DNA of 12,573 bases from Firm-04 sp946413695 (GCA_946413695.1 CAMKLV010000083.1:1-12573); one strand, 5' to 3'. Positions 5,800-12,467 are shown, counted from the first letter of the stretch. A program made the numbers and translations. The notes: generated by a model not told the origin, from the letters alone.

Positions 5800-5828
5800 T
5801 TGACAAATCCGCCGTTTTCTGATAAAAT
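5800..5828 (+). promoter_or_regulatory. Promoter of the rpsF-ssb-rpsR operon
   Basis: TTGACA (5800-5805), 17-base spacer, TAAAAT (5823-5828). The predicted start is at about 5834-5835, the first base of a 7-bp hairpin. Confidence 0.92.
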
Positions 5829-5833
5829 AGTAA

Positions 5834-5907
5834 GGTACGGTTTATCCGTACCAAGCGGCGAAAGCCGATTCCTTGTCCGCCCGGAATAACGGACGGGCTT
5901 TATCCAG
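5834..5907 (+). promoter_or_regulatory. Structured leader of rpsF, candidate S6:S18 autoregulatory element
   Basis: Three hairpins are readable: GGTACGG/CCGTACC (5834-5852), CGGC-GAAA-GCCG inside CAAG/CTTG (about 5852-5875), and GTCCG/CGGAC (5875-5894), which competes with GCCCG/CGGGC. Leaders of rpsF operons in many bacteria bind the S6:S18 complex to repress translation, and position plus CCG-containing loops fit that. I did not verify the consensus base by base. Confidence 0.5.
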
Positions 5908-5924
5908 AAGGAGGTGTATCAAAC

Positions 5925-6218
5925 ATGGCGAAGAAATCTGCAAGCTACGAACTGATGGTGGTTATCAGCCTCAGCAAGGGTGAGGAGGCCGTTCAGAACA
6001 TCTGGACAAAGGTCAAGACCCTCATCGAAAAGAATGCAGAGCTCGGCGAGGTTGATGAGTGGGGTAAGCGCAAGCTGGCATACCCGATCAACTACGAGAC
6101 CGATGCATACTACATCGTGGCAGGCTTCACATCCACTCCGGATTTCCCGGCAGAGCTGGATCGTGTCCTGAACATCACGGACGGTGTGCTGCGCTCCATG
6201 ATCACGGTCACGGAGTAA
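5925..6218 (+). CDS. rpsF: 30S ribosomal protein S6
   Basis: This 97-residue protein is a component of the small-subunit platform and binds 16S rRNA together with S18. The sequence shows the S6 fold signatures: an N-terminal YELMVVISL strand, EVDEWGKRKLAYPINYETDAYYIV in the middle and the C-terminal strand LNITDGVLRSMITV. Length is normal. The ATG at 5925 follows a consensus AAGGAGGT site. It is first in the conserved rpsF-ssb-rpsR operon, with a structured leader that may allow feedback by S6:S18. Nothing unusual is seen. Confidence 0.98.
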   Translation: MAKKSASYELMVVISLSKGEEAVQNIWTKVKTLIEKNAELGEVDEWGKRKLAYPINYETDAYYIVAGFTSTPDFPAELDRVLNITDGVLRSMITVTE

Positions 6219-6246
6219 GATTCCAAGATCAAAGGAGGTTCGCTTT

Positions 6247-6810
6247 ATGCTGAACAAGGTTATTTTGATGGGACGTCTGACCCGTGATCCCGAGTTCCGG
6301 CAGACGACCTCCGGTGTTCCGGTTTGCCGGTTCTCCATTGCGATCAACCGTCAGTTTGCAAACAAGCAGACCGGTGAGCGCGAGACCGATTTTATCGACT
6401 GCGATGCATGGAGAAATACAGCAGAATTTGTCTCCCGTTATTTCAATAAGGGCAGCATGATTCTGGTGGAAGGTCAGCTCCGGAACAACAACTATACCGA
6501 TAACAATGGCGTGAAGCATTACAGCATGCGCGTACTCGTGGATAACGTTAGTTTCTGCGAATCCAAGGGCGCTTCTCAGGGCGGCGGCGATTATGCCGGC
6601 GGTCAACAGGGCGGCTACGGCGGCGGATATGCTCCGCAGGGCGGCGGCTATCAGCAGCAGGGCGGTTACGCACCGCAGGGCGGCTATCAGAATGCCCCGG
6701 CTCCTGCTCCGGCAGCTCCGCGTCCCGCAGCACCGGCTCAGGATGCGCTTTCCATTGGTGAAATCGGTGAATTTGAAGAAATCCTCAGCGACGGAGAAGT
6801 TCCGTTCTAA
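6247..6810 (+). CDS. ssb: Single-stranded DNA-binding protein
   Basis: SSB coats single-stranded DNA in replication, repair and recombination. The 187-residue protein has an OB-fold domain over about residues 1-108 (start LNKVILMGRLTRDPEFR, then VCRFSIAINR, FIDCDAWRNTAEF and GSMILVEGQLR). A Gly/Gln/Tyr-rich linker with GGY/PQGG repeats covers about 110-150, followed by a Pro/Ala-rich stretch. The acidic C-terminal tip ends DGEVPF, matching the protein-docking tail of SSBs. The ATG at 6247 has an AAAGGAGG site. It sits 28 bases after rpsF and 30 bases before rpsR, in the usual Firmicutes order. Confidence 0.98.
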   Translation: MLNKVILMGRLTRDPEFRQTTSGVPVCRFSIAINRQFANKQTGERETDFIDCDAWRNTAEFVSRYFNKGSMILVEGQLRNNNYTDNNGVKHYSMRVLVDNVSFCESKGASQGGGDYAGGQQGGYGGGYAPQGGGYQQQGGYAPQGGYQNAPAPAPAAPRPAAPAQDALSIGEIGEFEEILSDGEVPF

Positions 6811-6840
6811 AATGATTTCCTGAAAAGGAGGGAAATAATC

Positions 6841-7089
6841 ATGCCTATGGATCATGAGAGACCGCAGCGCGGCGGCAAGAGACCGCGCAGAAAGGTTTGC
6901 ATGTTCTGCGCTGACAAGGTTCAGAACATCGACTACAAGGATATCAACCGTCTGAAGAAGTGCATGACCGAGCGTGCAAAGATTCTGCCCCGCAGAGTCA
7001 CCGGCACCTGTGCATATCATCAGCGTCAGCTGACAACCGCGATCAAGCGCTCCAGATACGTTGCACTGATCCCGTACACTGCTGACTAA
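6841..7089 (+). CDS. rpsR: 30S ribosomal protein S18, zinc-ribbon type
   Basis: This 82-residue small-subunit protein is the partner of S6. It carries the S18 core YKDINRLKKCMTERAKILPRRVTGTCAYHQRQLTTAIKRSRYVALIPY. Cys20, Cys23, Cys57 and His60 could form a zinc site, as in the cysteine-containing S18 variants; metal binding is inferred. An AAGGAGG site precedes the ATG at 6841. A second ATG two codons later is a less well spaced alternative. It is the last gene of the operon, closed by a strong terminator 20 bases on. Confidence 0.98.
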   Translation: MPMDHERPQRGGKRPRRKVCMFCADKVQNIDYKDINRLKKCMTERAKILPRRVTGTCAYHQRQLTTAIKRSRYVALIPYTAD

Positions 7090-7109
7090 TCGGATCATCC
7101 GGTTTACAA

Positions 7110-7152
7110 GAAGCCGCTTCAATTGCGTGATGCAAATTGGAGCGGCTTTTCG
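7110..7152 (+). terminator. Terminator of the rpsF-ssb-rpsR operon
   Basis: AAGCCGCTTCAATT (7111-7124) pairs with AATTGGAGCGGCTT (7135-7148) with one T-G mismatch, followed by TTTTCGTCT. It belongs to the same AAGCCGC stem type as the hairpins near 2024, 4935 and 12468. Confidence 0.92.
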
Positions 7153-7183
7153 TCTGCACGCGAAAAACGGAGATACATATAAG

Positions 7184-7214
7184 AACAGCCGGAGATTTGT
7201 CCTCTCCGGCTGTT
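7184..7214 (-). terminator. Terminator of the mazG-hup-rqcP operon
   Basis: AACAGCCGGAGA (7184-7195) and TCTCCGGCTGTT (7203-7214) form a perfect 12-bp stem. On the minus strand CTTATATGT follows. It lies between convergent operons, 38 bases beyond the rqcP stop. Confidence 0.82.
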
Positions 7215-7252
7215 GTTCGCTTGAATCTCAATCTGCAAGTATCGGGGCAGAT

Positions 7253-7495
7253 TCACGGTTCAACCGTATAAAGCGTCGCTGCCTCCTCCTTTTTGACAAC
7301 CTCGGAAACAGCGGCAACACGCACCTTCATGGTTCTCTGCCCGAAGGCGATCTCGATCAGATCCCCGATCCTGACATCATAGGAGGCACGCGCAGGCTTC
7401 CCGTTGACGGAGACACGCCCCGCGTCGCAAGCTTCATTGGCGACGGTTCTGCGCTTCATCAGGCGGGAGACCTTCAGGTATTTATCCAGTCTCAT
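7253..7495 (-). CDS. rqcP: RqcP/YabO-type S4-domain RNA-binding protein
   Basis: This 80-residue protein is an S4 RNA-binding domain over nearly its whole length (MRLDKYLKVSRLMKRRTVANE, GRVSVNGKPARASYDVRIGD, then IAFGQRTMKVRV). It closely resembles Bacillus YabO/RqcP, including the KKEEAATLYT C terminus. In the known family it binds obstructed 50S subunits with peptidyl-tRNA and helps RqcH add C-terminal alanine tails in ribosome-associated quality control. It is related to Hsp15. The ATG overlaps the hup stop by one base (TAATG), and AAGGAAG inside hup serves as the ribosome site, so translation is coupled. The position near a MazG gene matches Firmicutes synteny. Confidence 0.93.
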   Translation of the reverse strand: MRLDKYLKVSRLMKRRTVANEACDAGRVSVNGKPARASYDVRIGDLIEIAFGQRTMKVRVAAVSEVVKKEEAATLYTVEP

Positions 7496-7770
7496 TATTT
7501 GTTAACAGCTTCCTTCAGTGCTTTGGAGGCGCGGAAAGCAGGTGCTTTCTTTGCCGGCGTGGTCATGGGCTTGCCGGTACGCGGATTCTTGGTTTCCTTT
7601 GCCTTTCTCTCGTGGATCTCAAACGTCCCGAGACCGGTCAGGTGTACCTTTTCACCGGCAATCAGCGATTCAACGATGACAGATGTGACAAGCTCAAGTG
7701 CATCATCTGCCTCTTTTCTGGTGCAGTTACCCTTCTGCGCCAGTGCGGTAATCAGTTCAATTTTGGTCAT
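7495..7770 (-). CDS. hup: HU-family DNA-binding protein
   Basis: This 91-residue nucleoid protein bends and compacts DNA as a dimer. The N-terminal helices (TKIELITALAQKGNCTRKEADDAL) are followed by the HU signature GLGTFEIHERKAKETKNPRTG and the C-terminal PAFRASKALKEAVNK. The start at 7770 is set by GGAGGATC upstream and by homology; 39 further in-frame residues upstream are basic, unlike HU, and fall in the intergenic hairpin. The gene lies 77 bases after mazG, separated by a strong stem-loop, and overlaps rqcP by one base. HU between MazG and the S4 protein is a common Clostridia order. Confidence 0.96.
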   Translation of the reverse strand: MTKIELITALAQKGNCTRKEADDALELVTSVIVESLIAGEKVHLTGLGTFEIHERKAKETKNPRTGKPMTTPAKKAPAFRASKALKEAVNK

Positions 7771-7808
7771 TGTTAGATCCTCCACATTGCATCTCTTTTG
7801 TGTGATTT

Positions 7809-7844
7809 TTTTACAGCGCGTTGGTTTGGTACGCGCTTGTAAAA
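7809..7844 (-). promoter_or_regulatory. Intercistronic stem-loop between mazG and hup
   Basis: TTTTACAGCGCGT (7809-7821) pairs with ACGCGCTTGTAAAA (7831-7844) in a 13-bp stem with one bulge. The 3' side on the minus strand is A-rich rather than U-rich, so it is not a good terminator for mazG. It may stabilise or process the hup message. Confidence 0.6.
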
Positions 7845-7847
7845 CGA

Positions 7848-8678
7848 TTATTCGGGCTTTGCAAGGTTTTCTTTTGCCTTTGCCCAATACTCATCGAGAG
7901 TATCCAGTCCGAGTGATGCCATTTCTTTTTTGTCTGCGAGGACAAGCTTTTCGGTTTCCTTAAACCTTCTGAGGAATTTCTCTGCCGCTTCGCGCATGGC
8001 GGTTTCCGCATCGACATGCAGATGCCGCGCCGTGTTGACGCAGGAGAACAGCAGATCGCCGAGCTCCTCGCTGATGCGGTCGCTGTCGCCGGACTGCATG
8101 GCTTCTTCCAGTTCATCGGTTTCCTTGCGGATGTACCGGAATGCATCTTCAGCATTTTTCCAGTCCATGCCTGCTCTGCCGGCACGCTTGCCGAGCTTCT
8201 GTGCATACATCAGGGCGGGGAGCGCCTTGCAGACGCCTTCCAGTGTATCGGAGGCAGTCTCCTGATGCTTGGTCTCCTTTTTGATGCTGTCCCAGTTTTT
8301 GAGGACCTCATCGCTGCCGGAGACTTCGGTTGTGCCGAACACATGCGGATGCCGGATGACGAGCTTTCTGCACAGTTCATCGCAGATGTCGTCAAATGTG
8401 AAATGGGATTGCTCCGCTTCGATCTGGCAGTGGAACACCACCTGCAGCAGAACATCGCCGAGCTCCTCGCGCATCATCGGGACGCTGTCCTTGTCGATTG
8501 CCTCGACAGCCTCATAGCATTCCTCGAGCAGATCCTGCCGGATGCTCTGATGCGTCTGTTCCTTATCCCACGGGCAGCCGTTTTCGCTGCGCAGAACCTG
8601 CATGATCTGCAGCAGCTCCGCGATCGTATAATGCGGGCAGTCACGCAGTGCTGCAAGGGTTTCTTCGCTTGTTCTCAT
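7848..8678 (-). CDS. mazG: MazG-type nucleoside triphosphate pyrophosphohydrolase
   Basis: This cytosolic enzyme hydrolyses nucleoside triphosphates to monophosphates and pyrophosphate (house-cleaning). The 276-residue protein has two MazG domains. The N-terminal one carries GCPWDKEQTH (34-43), EECYE (52-56) and EELGD (71-75), the metal-binding acidic residues. The C-terminal one carries ETDELEEA and EELGDLLF. It lacks the N-terminal methyltransferase-like domain found in Bacillus YabN. The start at 8678 (MRTSEET) fits family N termini. A longer frame from 8747 would add a Lys/Phe-rich segment, lacks a ribosome site and would cross the promoter. The -10 of that promoter ends only seven bases before the ATG, so the message may be nearly leaderless. 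Confidence 0.93.
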   Translation of the reverse strand: MRTSEETLAALRDCPHYTIAELLQIMQVLRSENGCPWDKEQTHQSIRQDLLEECYEAVEAIDKDSVPMMREELGDVLLQVVFHCQIEAEQSHFTFDDICDELCRKLVIRHPHVFGTTEVSGSDEVLKNWDSIKKETKHQETASDTLEGVCKALPALMYAQKLGKRAGRAGMDWKNAEDAFRYIRKETDELEEAMQSGDSDRISEELGDLLFSCVNTARHLHVDAETAMREAAEKFLRRFKETEKLVLADKKEMASLGLDTLDEYWAKAKENLAKPE

Positions 8679-8683
8679 ATAGA

Positions 8684-8712
8684 TTATTTTACCTCTATTT
8701 ACAACAAAAAGC
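8684..8712 (-). promoter_or_regulatory. Promoter immediately before mazG
   Basis: On the minus strand TTGCTT, 17-base spacer, TAAAAT, followed by seven bases and the mazG ATG. The only ribosome-site-like AGAGG overlaps the spacer and -10, so a transcript from here would start close to the ATG. Confidence 0.65.
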
Positions 8713-8821
8713 AAGCTTTTTTTGAGATTTTTTGAAAATTTCACCATAACCCCAAAACGAAAGTGCGCTTTTTGCCGGATTTTAGTGATTTACACGGCAA
8801 AAATCCGCCGTATTTGCACGA
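8713..8821 (-). other. trpS-mazG spacer with AT-rich hairpins
   Basis: TTTTTGCCG/CGGCAAAAA arms, and an overlapping ACGGC/GCCGT pair, lie just after the trpS stop and may end that transcript. No clean U-tract follows, so a terminator call is tentative. Confidence 0.4.
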
Positions 8822-9838
8822 TTACAGGCGGTCAATGAAGCCGACGCGGCGATAAACCTTGCGGATCAGCTTGGAGGTCAGGTGATATGCCTGCTGTGCG
8901 CCGTTTGTCATGCACTCTGTGAGATATGCCTTGTCCGCGATGAGACGGGCAAACTCCGAGCGCACCGGCTCGAGGTGATCGGCAACTGCTTCGCCGACGG
9001 CGGTCTTGAAATCGCCGTAGCCCTTGCCTGCGAACTCCGCGGTGATCTCATCCATCGTCTTGCCGGTGACGGCGCCGTAGATGGTCATGAGGTTGTTGAT
9101 GCCGTCCTTGCCTTCCTTGTAGCAGACTTCCGTATCGGAATCTGTCACCGCGCGCTTGAACTTGCGCAGGATGGTATCCTTGTCATCGAGGATGTAGACG
9201 CAGCCGTTTGCATTCTCGTCGGATTTGGACATCTTCTTGGTCGGATCCTGCAGGGACATCAGTCTTGCGCCCTGCTTCGGGAAGTAGCCGTCCGGAACGG
9301 TGAAGGTCTCGCCGAAGCGCTGGTTGAAGCGCTGTGCGATATTGCGGGCAAGCTCAAGATGCTGCTTCTGGTCTGCACCGATCGGGACGAGGTCTGCGTT
9401 ATAGGCGAGGATATCGGCAGCCATGAGCACCGGATAGGTGAACAGGCCTGCGTTGATATTATCCGCGTGCTTTGCACTCTTATCCTTGAACTGGGTCATG
9501 CGGCTCAGCTCGCCGAACATTGTCGAGCAGGAGAGCACCCAGCTCAGCTCAGCATGGTGCGGGTTCTGGCTCTGTACGAATGTGATGCTGCGCTTGGGGT
9601 CCATGCCGCAGGCGAGCATCAGTGCGAATGCCTGCATGGTATTCTTGCGCAGCTCTGCCGGCTCCTGCATGACGGTGATTGCATGCAGATCGGCAATGGC
9701 GTAGATGCATTCGTATTCTTCCTGAAGCGTATCCCAGTTGCGGACCGCGCCGATATAGTTGCCGAGCGTAAAGACGCCGGTCGGCTGGATCGCGCTGAAG
9801 ATGCGCTGCTTCTTGGGCTGTGTGTTCTGTGCTTCCAT
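8822..9838 (-). CDS. trpS: Tryptophanyl-tRNA synthetase
   Basis: This class I aminoacyl-tRNA synthetase charges tRNA-Trp using ATP (cytosol). The 338-residue sequence has AIQPTGVFTLGNYIGA (16-31, with GNYIG the HIGH counterpart), PVLMAADIL, VPIGADQKQHLELARNIA (151-168) and the KMSKS loop at 202-206, in order and at family length. The ATG at 9838 follows an AAGGAGC site. It lies 21 bases after an unrecognised gene, so both are probably one transcript from the promoter at 10493-10521. I found no T-box leader, which often controls trpS in Firmicutes; the leader of this operon is too short for one. Confidence 0.97.
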   Translation of the reverse strand: MEAQNTQPKKQRIFSAIQPTGVFTLGNYIGAVRNWDTLQEEYECIYAIADLHAITVMQEPAELRKNTMQAFALMLACGMDPKRSITFVQSQNPHHAELSWVLSCSTMFGELSRMTQFKDKSAKHADNINAGLFTYPVLMAADILAYNADLVPIGADQKQHLELARNIAQRFNQRFGETFTVPDGYFPKQGARLMSLQDPTKKMSKSDENANGCVYILDDKDTILRKFKRAVTDSDTEVCYKEGKDGINNLMTIYGAVTGKTMDEITAEFAGKGYGDFKTAVGEAVADHLEPVRSEFARLIADKAYLTECMTNGAQQAYHLTSKLIRKVYRRVGFIDRL

Positions 9839-9859
9839 GTATATGCTCCTTATTTGAGA

Positions 9860-10405
9860 TTATTTCGTAGCCACAAGGGTTTCGGTGAGCTGGGCGCCTG
9901 CTGCTTTATCCTTGAGCTGTGCGGTGTGCAGCTCGCCCATGACGCGCTGATACATCAGCAGGAAGGCGCGCTCTGCCGGTGTCTGCTGACCCTGCAGCGG
10001 GTTGATCTCGATGCGGTGGATGCCCTTGGTGGTCAGGATGTAGGCATAATGCGATCTGCTGTTCGGCAGCTCGAGGGTGCGTGCACGGTTCTCCTCGGTG
10101 ACAAAGCGTGCTGCGTTTGTCACAAAGATGCGGGCCGCCTGTACAACGCCCGGATAGCGCTGTGCTGCGCCGGAGTAATCGTTGCCGTTGTTGAAATAGA
10201 GATTTGCGGCACCGTTGATATAACATGCGAGCGTGGTGATGACGGTCGGAGCCATCGGCATATCGACGACAACGCCGTAGACAGTGCTCTCCTTCATGAA
10301 CTGGGTGAAGTTCGAGGGCGAGAGACGGAGCGCCTGATTTCTCGTGACGAGATAGGGCTTGCTGACCGGAACGCGCTTGTTAAAGCTCGGATTCTTGTTT
10401 GCCAT
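9860..10405 (-). CDS. Conserved-looking protein of unknown function upstream of trpS
   Basis: I do not recognise this 181-residue protein. It has no signal peptide or clear membrane helix. The N terminus is basic (MANKNPSFNKRVPVSKPYLV). A central stretch (about 40-110) is rich in small and hydrophobic residues with the distinctive ACYINGAANLYFNNG and a following VVQAARIFVTNAARFV helix. Next comes HYAYILTTKGIHRIEI, resembling a beta hairpin, and a Gln/Ala-rich C-terminal helix. It looks like a compact soluble alpha/beta protein. The ATG at 10405 has AAGGAAA at good spacing, and a strong promoter with structured leader precedes it. trpS follows after 21 bases, suggesting co-transcription. Codon use and GC match its neighbours, so it is a real gene. 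Confidence 0.85.
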   Translation of the reverse strand: MANKNPSFNKRVPVSKPYLVTRNQALRLSPSNFTQFMKESTVYGVVVDMPMAPTVITTLACYINGAANLYFNNGNDYSGAAQRYPGVVQAARIFVTNAARFVTEENRARTLELPNSRSHYAYILTTKGIHRIEINPLQGQQTPAERAFLLMYQRVMGELHTAQLKDKAAGAQLTETLVATK

Positions 10406-10422
10406 TTTATGTGTTTCCTTTC

Positions 10423-10486
10423 ATATCCCCGGTTTCGGGGTGTAGTGATCTTTCATGATGCATGAAATCGGTACGGAAAGCCGTAC
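10423..10486 (-). promoter_or_regulatory. Structured leader of the 181-residue gene and trpS
   Basis: From the predicted start near 10486 the leader folds into GTACGG-CTTT-CCGTAC (10486-10471), TTTCAT/ATGAAA (about 10468-10451) and CCCCG-AAA-CCGGGG (about 10442-10427), then the ribosome site. The first hairpin nearly matches the one at the 5' end of the rpsF message. Confidence 0.6.
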
Positions 10487-10492
10487 TTTTAT

Positions 10493-10521
10493 ATTATAGC
10501 ATATTTCTATGCAAAAAGCAA
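10493..10521 (-). promoter_or_regulatory. Promoter of the 181-residue gene and trpS
   Basis: On the minus strand TTGCTT (10521-10516), 17-base spacer ending TGC (extended -10), TATAAT (10498-10493). Confidence 0.88.
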
Positions 10522-10561
10522 GCGCGGTGAAGCAATTTTCATGCATGTTTCAAAATAGAGC

Positions 10562-10706
10562 GAGAAATGAGAAATAAGGAATGATGGTATCCGTGGACTT
10601 TTTTCAGTTGCAGGTCCGATTCATAATCAAGGCGGATGAATTGCACCAATTATAAATCCGCCGCGCAGCGGCACCGCAATTTCTCATTTCTCATTTCTCA
10701 TTTCTA
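10562..10706. repeat. MITE-like inverted-repeat element
   Basis: GAGAAATGAGAAAT (10562-10575) is the exact reverse complement of ATTTCTCATTTCTC (10679-10692). The right side extends to four tandem 7-mers (ATTTCTC three times, then ATTTCTA). Inside is a hairpin GGCGGAT/ATCCGCC (10631-10662) with an inner AATT/AATT pair. No reading frame is credible. It may be a small non-autonomous mobile element, but target duplications were not identified. The remainder of the 10522-10774 spacer shows no clear promoter for the plus-strand gene. Confidence 0.55.
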
Positions 10707-10774
10707 ATTTAAGCTGTGCGCGAATGATTCGCATGCGTGAAGCATAGGCTTTAGGGATGAAAGGGGGGCGGCGG

Positions 10775-12373
10775 ATGAAACAGCAATCGGTGCTGCGCGG
10801 CTCGGTCTGGCTGATCGGCTCGGCGCTGCTGGCGAAATGTCTCGGAGCGGTGTTCCGCATTCCGCTGACCGCAATGCTCGGCGGCACGGGAATGGGGTAT
10901 TTTTCCTGCGCCTACGGGCTTTTTCTGCCGGTGTTTGCGCTGTCTGTCACGGGGATGAATACCGCTGTCTCCGCGGTGACGGCGCAGGCACGCGCAAAGC
11001 ATGATCCTGATGCGGCGGACCGTGCGGCGCACATCGCGTTCCGGATGTTCGGGCTCGGGGGCGCGGTCTGCTCCGTGATCCTGTTCCTTGCCGCAAAGCC
11101 GCTCTGTCAGGGGATGCTGCACAATCCGCAGGCGGCGCCTGCTGTGCAGATGTTTGCGCCCGCGGTGCTGCTCTGCTGCCTGAATGCTGTGCTCCGCGGC
11201 ATTCACGAGGGCAGCCGGAATATGGTGCCGACTTCCGTTTCGCAGGTCGCGGAGGGTCTGGGCAGGGTGCTTTGCGGATTGCTGCTCTGTGCGGCGGTGC
11301 TGCGGCATGCGAATGTCATTCTGCCGCATCTGCCGCAGGGGATGACCGTGCAGTCTGCTGCCGCTGCCGCCGCAATCCTCGGCGTGACGCTTTCGACGGC
11401 AGTCGGGCTGCTGACGTTGCTCTGTTTCCCGAAGCCGCAGCAGGTCGCGCATGCGCCGGTCTATCATCCACACACGGACAAAGCACTCCGGCGCGCACTG
11501 CTGCGGATTCTGCTGCCGGTAGCGGCGGCATCGCTCGTGACCAATCTGACAACGCTGATTGATCTCGCTGCCGGACTGCGCCTGCTGGAACATGCGATCC
11601 TTGCGGCACCGCTCCGGTTCGGGCAGCGGCAGGGGATCACGCAGATGCAGGCAGCCGCACACGCCAATTTCCTGTTTGGGGCGTTCTCCGGCATGGCGAT
11701 GACCGTGTTCAATCTGGTGCCCGCCGTGACGAATATGCTCGGAAAGGGCGTATTTCCTGCGTTTGCAGCAAGCTTTGTGCAGCACAATACCGATCAGACG
11801 GAAAAGCAGGCGCAGCTCTGCATGCGGCGGACGGCGTTCCTTGCCATCCCTGCCGGATGCGGCATAGCTGCACTCGCCGTCCCGATTTTACGCGCACTGT
11901 TTCCGTCGCGGATATCAGAATGCAATGCCGCATCTGTGCCGCTGATGCTGCTCGGCGCGGCAGTGATCTTTGCGGCGCTCTGCTATCCGCTGTTCAGCAT
12001 GCTGCAGGCAGCAGGGCATGCCGGTGATACGGTCGCGGTGATGCTCTGCGGGGCGGCGGTCAAGCTGGTTTGCAATCTGCTGCTGATTCCGCGGTTCGGG
12101 CTCTGCGGTATTGCAGTCTCGACGGGCTGCTGTTACGCGGTGATTCTGCTGCTGGCGCTGCGGCGGTTTCATCTGCGCACGGGAATCCGGCTGCGTCTGC
12201 TCCGCATGACATCCGGTATGCTGCTTTGCGGTGTGCTCTGTGCGCTGACAGCCTCCGCAGTGTATCAGCGCCTTGCCGGATTTCTTTCGCAGCGGGCGGC
12301 TCTGCTGGGTGCGGTCGCGGCGGGCGCTGCCGTTGATCTGCTGCCTTTGCTGTTCCGGCGGGACGATGGATAA
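10775..12373 (+). CDS. SpoVB/YabM-like polysaccharide biosynthesis flippase (MOP superfamily)
   Basis: This 532-residue multi-spanning membrane protein resembles SpoVB, YabM and MurJ-type lipid-linked oligosaccharide flippases, which move cell-wall or exopolysaccharide precursors across the membrane. The N terminus MKQQSVLRGSVWLIGSALLAK and FRIPLTAMLGGTGMGYF match the family. About 12-14 hydrophobic segments are spread along the protein, including GMAMTVFNLVPAVTNMLGKGVFPAFA in mid-protein and IPRFGLCGIAVSTGCCYAVILLLAL near the end. The start at 10775 was preferred over the ATG at 10757 because AAAGGGGGG lies just upstream and family members begin at this point. A sporulation-specific or general envelope role cannot be separated from sequence alone. 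YabM-type genes sit near mazG and rqcP in Bacillus, so the neighbourhood is suggestive. The stop abuts repeat copy C. Confidence 0.88.
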   Translation: MKQQSVLRGSVWLIGSALLAKCLGAVFRIPLTAMLGGTGMGYFSCAYGLFLPVFALSVTGMNTAVSAVTAQARAKHDPDAADRAAHIAFRMFGLGGAVCSVILFLAAKPLCQGMLHNPQAAPAVQMFAPAVLLCCLNAVLRGIHEGSRNMVPTSVSQVAEGLGRVLCGLLLCAAVLRHANVILPHLPQGMTVQSAAAAAAILGVTLSTAVGLLTLLCFPKPQQVAHAPVYHPHTDKALRRALLRILLPVAAASLVTNLTTLIDLAAGLRLLEHAILAAPLRFGQRQGITQMQAAAHANFLFGAFSGMAMTVFNLVPAVTNMLGKGVFPAFAASFVQHNTDQTEKQAQLCMRRTAFLAIPAGCGIAALAVPILRALFPSRISECNAASVPLMLLGAAVIFAALCYPLFSMLQAAGHAGDTVAVMLCGAAVKLVCNLLLIPRFGLCGIAVSTGCCYAVILLLALRRFHLRTGIRLRLLRMTSGMLLCGVLCALTASAVYQRLAGFLSQRAALLGAVAAGAAVDLLPLLFRRDDG

Positions 12374-12450
12374 AGGTATCTCCGATGGATTTGTAATGGG
12401 GGCGCTGCCCCCAAGCCCCTGCTGGGGTCATTGACCCCAGACCCCATGTT
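12371..12450 (+). repeat. Dispersed stop-codon-proximal hairpin repeat, copy C
   Basis: In the direction of the flippase gene it has one unit (TAAAGGTATCTCCGATGGAT, whose TAA is the gene stop), then GGGGGC-GCT-GCCCCC (12398-12412), AAGCCCCTG, CTGGGGTCA/TGACCCCAG (12422-12440) and ACCCCATG. Compared with copies A and B, the second hairpin has two changed base pairs, both compensated. A terminator follows. Confidence 0.88.
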
Positions 12451-12467
12451 TATGTGTGAATTGAAGT

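Noticed and set aside
8679..8747. N-terminal extension of MazG from 8747
   Set aside because: No ribosome site, and the encoded segment overlaps the probable promoter. Its Lys/Phe/Leu composition is unlike MazG N termini.
8882..10465. 527-residue open frame on the plus strand
   Set aside because: It is antisense to trpS and the 181-residue gene. It has a Leu/Cys/His-rich composition without domain signatures and runs across two real genes.
10406..10560. T-box riboswitch for trpS
   Set aside because: Searched for because many Firmicutes trpS genes have one. The leader is only about 80 nt and lacks the T-box core TGGNACCGCG.
10679..10706. CRISPR-like tandem array
   Set aside because: The repeated unit is a 7-mer without spacers. 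It is a simple tandem repeat or element end.
10757..10774. Upstream ATG for the flippase
   Set aside because: No good ribosome site precedes it, whereas AAAGGGGGG lies just before the ATG at 10775, and family N termini match the later start.
10751..11785. 344-residue open frame on the minus strand opposite the flippase gene
   Set aside because: Arg/His/Gln-rich mirror composition with no start signals. The plus-strand gene is clearly the coding one.
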